Origin: an uncultured Elusimicrobiales bacterium
GTDB taxonomy: Bacteria; Elusimicrobiota; Elusimicrobia; Elusimicrobiales; Elusimicrobiaceae
Direction: 5' to 3'
Length of the DNA stretch: 17,399 nt
Assembly: GCA_944325235.1 (NCBI GenBank)
Contig: CALUZE010000012.1
Coordinates: 1-17,399, forward strand
A model generated the notes under the pieces. The model saw nothing but the letters and a program-made list of their open reading frames with translations, made no database searches and had not been told where the DNA came from. Every line of letters begins with the position of its first letter. The stretch's first letter is position 1. Position numbers and translations under genes: made by a program. Below are positions 13,853 through 17,399 of this stretch, piece by piece.

Positions 13853-16800
13853 ATGAAAAATAAAAACCTTGAACCTATCGCCATAGTTGGTATTGGCGCG
13901 ATTATGCCCGGAGCGTTGAACAAAGACGAATTCTGGAGCAACATTAAAGAAGGCAAATATTGCATTACTGAAATTCCTGCGTCGTACTGGGACTATCACC
14001 TTTTCTACAGTCCCGACCATAAGGCCGAAGATAAATTATACTCCAAAATCGGCGGCTTTATTCCCCAGTCTTTTAAATTCAATTCCTTAAAATACCGCAT
14101 TCCTCCGCAGATTGCCAAGCAGATGGACACCGTCCAGCACCTGGCGATTGAAACCACCCGCATGGCGCTGGAAGATTCCGGCTATGACAAAAAAGCCTTT
14201 GACCATAACCGCACCGCGGTCATCATCGGCAACTCTATGGGCGGCATGAAAAACGAAATGTCCAACACGCGCCTCAACCGCCCGTTCTTGTACGAAATTC
14301 TCAAAAACACCTCCTCTTTTAAATCGCTGGCCCCGGCCGACGCCCAGAAAATGCTGGACGAAATGGACGCGGGCGTGCGCGAAAAATTCGCTCCCATTAA
14401 CGAAGACTCCATGCCCGGTGAACTCGCTAACGTAATTCCCGGACGCGTAGCCAACGTGTTTGACCTGCACGGCACCAACTTTGCGGTGGACGCGGCCTGC
14501 GCTACTTCGTTGGCGGCCATTGACCAGGCGGTCAACGGCCTGCGCATGGGCAATTTTGATATGGCTATCGCCGGCGGCGTGGACCAGATGATGTCCCCTT
14601 CCGCTTACATTAAATTCTGCAAAATCGGGGCGTTGTCCGAAACGGGTTCCTATCCGTTTGATGCCCGCGCCAACGGGTTCGTAATGGCCGAAGGCGCCGG
14701 TATGGTGATTTTGAAACGCCTCTCGGACGCCGTAAAAGACGGCGACCGGATTTACGCCGTCATCCGCGCCGTGGGCGCCTCGTCCGACGGCAAAGGCAAA
14801 GGCATCACCGCGCCGAACCCGAAAGGGCAAAAACTGGCCGTGGAAAAAACCTTTGAACAATTGGACTACACGCCCGAAGCCGTGGGCCTGATTGAAGCGC
14901 ACGGCACCGGCACCCGCGTAGGGGACGCCGTGGAACTCGGTGCGTTGACCGAACTGTTTGCCCCGTATGCCAAACCGGGCACCATCGGTTTGGGCAGCGT
15001 CAAGAGCCAGATCGGCCATGCCAAAGCGGCGGCGGGGATTGCTTCGTTAATCAAAACCTCGCTGGCCTTATATAATAAGGTGTTGCCGCCTTCCGTCAAC
15101 TTTGAAACCCCCAACCCCATTGTGGATTGGAGCACCTGCCCCTTCCGCGTGATTACCAAAGCGGAAGAATGGCCGGGCGGCAAAATCCGCCGCGCCAACG
15201 TATCCGCGTTCGGCTTCGGCGGCACGAACTTCCACGTGGCTATGGAAGAAATGAACGACAGTCTTTTGAAAAAGGCCGAAGAATCCAAACAACAAGTAAC
15301 CGTTTCGGCCCCGGTACAGGAGAAACCTACTATGACCAGCAGTAACTATACCCTTCACGTTCCCGGCGAGAAAATCCAAGGCGACGTATTGACCTTCTCG
15401 GCCGCTACCAAACAGGAATTGTTTAACGTGTTGGACAAGGCGCTTATCGCCATTGAATACGATCCCACCTATTTGCCGAGCATTTCCTACAAAAACCACA
15501 TCCAGAAGCCGGCCAAATTCGCGGTGACGATTAACGTGGAATCTCCGGAAAAACTGAAAGAAAAAATTGAATTTTTCAAAAAAACCGCTTCTGCCCAGAA
15601 CGTGTGGGAACAGGAATCCCTCTATCTGCGCATGAAAGGCATCTATCCGTTTACGCCCACCGAAATTAAACCCAAAGTGTGCTTTATGTTCCCCGGACAG
15701 GGCTCGCAGTATGTGGATATGATGAAGGACTTGGCTTCCAAATATAAAGTAGTGCAGGATACGTTTGACGAAGCCGACCGCCTGCTTTTAAACATCATCG
15801 GCCAAAATCTGACGGACACGCTGTGGAGCAAACCCGGCGAAACGAAAGAACAAATCGCCGTGCGCGAAGCCGCCATTAAAAAGACCGAAATGACCCAGCC
15901 CGCCGTGTTGACGGCCGATATCGCCATGATGCGCCTGCTGTCCTCGTTCGGCATCAAGCCGGATGTGGTGATGGGCCACAGCTTGGGCGAATATGCCGCG
16001 GCCGTGGCTGCCGGTATTTTTGATTTTGAAAACGGCCTCAAAGCCGTGTGCACCCGCGGGAAGGTAATGTCCGAAATTAAAGTGGAAGACAACGGCAAGA
16101 TGGCCTCCATCGCCGCGCCCGTGGACCGCGTAGAACCGGAACTCGTCCGCATCAACGGTTACGTGGCCGTAGCCAACAAAAACTGCCCGACCCAAACGGT
16201 CATCGCCGGCGCCAGCAAAGCGGTGGACGATGCCATCAAGATGTTCACCGATATGGGTATCCAGGCGGTGCAAATCCCGGTTTCGCACGCGTTCCACTCC
16301 GCTATCGTGCGCCCGGCCATGCCGCAGTACCGCGCTTTCTTGGACACGCTGACTTTCCACGCCCCCAAGATGCCGATTACCACCAACGTCACGGCGGAAT
16401 TCTATCCGAGCGACCCCGAAAAAATCAAAGACCTTATGGTCACGCAGATTTCCCACTCCGTGGAATGGATTAAACAGCTGCAAACCACCTACAATTCCGG
16501 CGTGCGCCTGTTTGTAGAATGCGGCCCCAAACGCGTCCTTTCCGCGTTGGCTTCCAACACGCTGTCCGATAAGAAAGACATCAAAGTGTTGGCTTCCAAC
16601 CACCCCAAAAAAGGCGGCATTGTGGAATTCAACGATTTGTTCGCCAACCTGATTTCCTCCGGCATCCACTTGGATTGGACCGGCACCGATATGTACGGCA
16701 ACAACGCCACCTTCAACCCGGCGTTTGTAAACTGGGTGACCGGTAACGCCACCCCCACGGAAAAAGCCGCCGGTACGGTGAAAGAAAACACCACCTGCAC

Positions 16801-17399
16801 GTGCAAAGTTTCCGCCCCGGCCAAAGAAGGCACCCCGTGCGGCAAAAAATCCATCGTCATCAGCGGTATCGCCGCGGGCGGCCCCGGCAGCTGGGACAAA
16901 ATCTTCCGCGAAGGCGTGCTGGACGAAACCCTCTCCGGCCGCAATATGATTGAACCCGTCAGCTCCGAAATCCAGCAGAAACAGATTGACAAGCACGTGG
17001 AATTCGTCATTAAATCCAAAGACGGCAACCACCGCATTGAACGCTTAACCTCGCCGATGCAGGCCATCAAATTGGCGGCCAAAGGCGGCGCGTTTGATTT
17101 GGAAAAAGAATTCGGTCTGCCGGCCAAATGGGTCCGCTCCATGGACCGCAGCTTCCAGCTGGCCATTGCCGCGGGCATTTTGGCCCTGAAAGACGCGGGC
17201 ATCCCGCTGGTGCTGTACTACAAACCCACCTCCACGGGCGGCTACTTGCCGGACCGCTGGGGTCTGCCGGCCGATATGATTGACGAAACGGGCGTGATTT
17301 TCACCTCCGCTTTCCCCGTGGCCAACAGCATGATGGGCGATTTGTCCAAACGCGTGGCGGGGTTACTTAACAACAAGACCGCCAAAGAAGTCCGCGCGT
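13853..17399 (+). CDS. Type I PUFA/polyketide-synthase-like multidomain protein, KS-AT-KS-like (cut by window edge)
   Basis: 1182 codons are visible without a stop. Residues 7-470 are a ketosynthase close in style to PfaA of PUFA synthases (IAIVGIGAIMPG, CITEIPASYW, GGFIP), with the catalytic triad Cys216 (DAACATS), His350 (EAHGTGT) and His389 (IGHAKAA). After a linker, an acyltransferase begins near 605 (CFMFPGQGSQ), with Ser710 in GHSLGEY and His815 in AFHS. No acyl-carrier (DSL) motif was seen between it and a second ketosynthase-like unit starting near 1000 (IVISGIAAGG, then FQLAIAAGILALKDAGIPLV). The reaction would be decarboxylative condensation of malonyl-derived units into a fatty acid or polyketide; the product is unknown. 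AGGAG sets the start at 13853; an in-frame ATG at 13817 would add 12 residues. Confidence 0.9.
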   Translation, partial: MKNKNLEPIAIVGIGAIMPGALNKDEFWSNIKEGKYCITEIPASYWDYHLFYSPDHKAEDKLYSKIGGFIPQSFKFNSLKYRIPPQIAKQMDTVQHLAIETTRMALEDSGYDKKAFDHNRTAVIIGNSMGGMKNEMSNTRLNRPFLYEILKNTSSFKSLAPADAQKMLDEMDAGVREKFAPINEDSMPGELANVIPGRVANVFDLHGTNFAVDAACATSLAAIDQAVNGLRMGNFDMAIAGGVDQMMSPSAYIKFCKIGALSETGSYPFDARANGFVMAEGAGMVILKRLSDAVKDGDRIYAVIRAVGASSDGKGKGITAPNPKGQKLAVEKTFEQLDYTPEAVGLIEAHGTGTRVGDAVELGALTELFAPYAKPGTIGLGSVKSQIGHAKAAAGIASLIKTSLALYNKVLPPSVNFETPNPIVDWSTCPFRVITKAEEWPGGKIRRANVSAFGFGGTNFHVAMEEMNDSLLKKAEESKQQVTVSAPVQEKPTMTSSNYTLHVPGEKIQGDVLTFSAATKQELFNVLDKALIAIEYDPTYLPSISYKNHIQKPAKFAVTINVESPEKLKEKIEFFKKTASAQNVWEQESLYLRMKGIYPFTPTEIKPKVCFMFPGQGSQYVDMMKDLASKYKVVQDTFDEADRLLLNIIGQNLTDTLWSKPGETKEQIAVREAAIKKTEMTQPAVLTADIAMMRLLSSFGIKPDVVMGHSLGEYAAAVAAGIFDFENGLKAVCTRGKVMSEIKVEDNGKMASIAAPVDRVEPELVRINGYVAVANKNCPTQTVIAGASKAVDDAIKMFTDMGIQAVQIPVSHAFHSAIVRPAMPQYRAFLDTLTFHAPKMPITTNVTAEFYPSDPEKIKDLMVTQISHSVEWIKQLQTTYNSGVRLFVECGPKRVLSALASNTLSDKKDIKVLASNHPKKGGIVEFNDLFANLISSGIHLDWTGTDMYGNNATFNPAFVNWVTGNATPTEKAAGTVKENTTCTCKVSAPAKEGTPCGKKSIVISGIAAGGPGSWDKIFREGVLDETLSGRNMIEPVSSEIQQKQIDKHVEFVIKSKDGNHRIERLTSPMQAIKLAAKGGAFDLEKEFGLPAKWVRSMDRSFQLAIAAGILALKDAGIPLVLYYKPTSTGGYLPDRWGLPADMIDETGVIFTSAFPVANSMMGDLSKRVAGLLNNKTAKEVRA

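Noticed and set aside
15788..17032. Long minus-strand ORF (414 codons) opposite the synthase, and similar ones at 14087-15019 and 14866-15288
   Set aside because: They lie antisense to a reading frame with clear KS and AT catalytic motifs; their His/Gly/Val/Phe-rich translations match no family and are typical antisense shadows of GC-rich codons.

Overview
The window looks like chromosomal DNA of a Gram-negative bacterium: it has a lipoprotein with a lipobox, secreted and membrane proteins, and Rho-independent terminators. Gene content and protein style resemble gut Elusimicrobiota (Elusimicrobium-like). That placement is from memory of the group, not a computed match, and I hold it only moderately. 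No mobile element, phage gene, tRNA, rRNA or CRISPR array was seen.

Layout. At the left edge is the start of a phosphohexomutase gene on the minus strand. Divergent from it runs a tight plus-strand operon (428-4526): rlmN, a small lipoprotein, a fused ComB-like/QueC protein, an SMR-type efflux protein and a secreted coiled-coil protein, closed by a terminator. A convergent minus-strand group follows (4608-7379): a stand-alone tandem ACT-domain protein, an inositol-monophosphatase-family enzyme and a TM0106-type RecB-like nuclease/RNase H protein. Then on the plus strand come a PTS EIIA-type protein, an APC permease with a UspA-like tail, and peptide deformylase (7473-10529).

The centre of interest is 10600-12968. 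A promoter starts transcription at the ATG of a 30-codon, lysine-rich leader ORF. The leader is followed by an intrinsic terminator and then by lysA and a short, ACT-less aspartate kinase. The leader RNA can fold in two exclusive ways: a leader hairpin plus terminator, or a 13-bp antiterminator that consumes the terminator's 3' arm. This is the architecture of ribosome-mediated attenuation (as in trp/his/thr operons), applied to lysine, an amino acid whose known leader control is usually the L-box riboswitch. The operon ends with a 55-residue membrane protein.

After a membrane-anchored coiled-coil protein and an AT-rich gap of about 295 bases, the right end is filled by the first 1182 codons of a large type I fatty-acid/polyketide-synthase-like protein. 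It has a PfaA-like ketosynthase, an acyltransferase and a second ketosynthase-like domain, and is cut by the window edge.

A general pattern is that several operon-first genes have -10 elements ending 6-9 bases before their ATG and no Shine-Dalgarno sequence (probable leaderless transcripts). Most internal operon genes carry a Shine-Dalgarno sequence.
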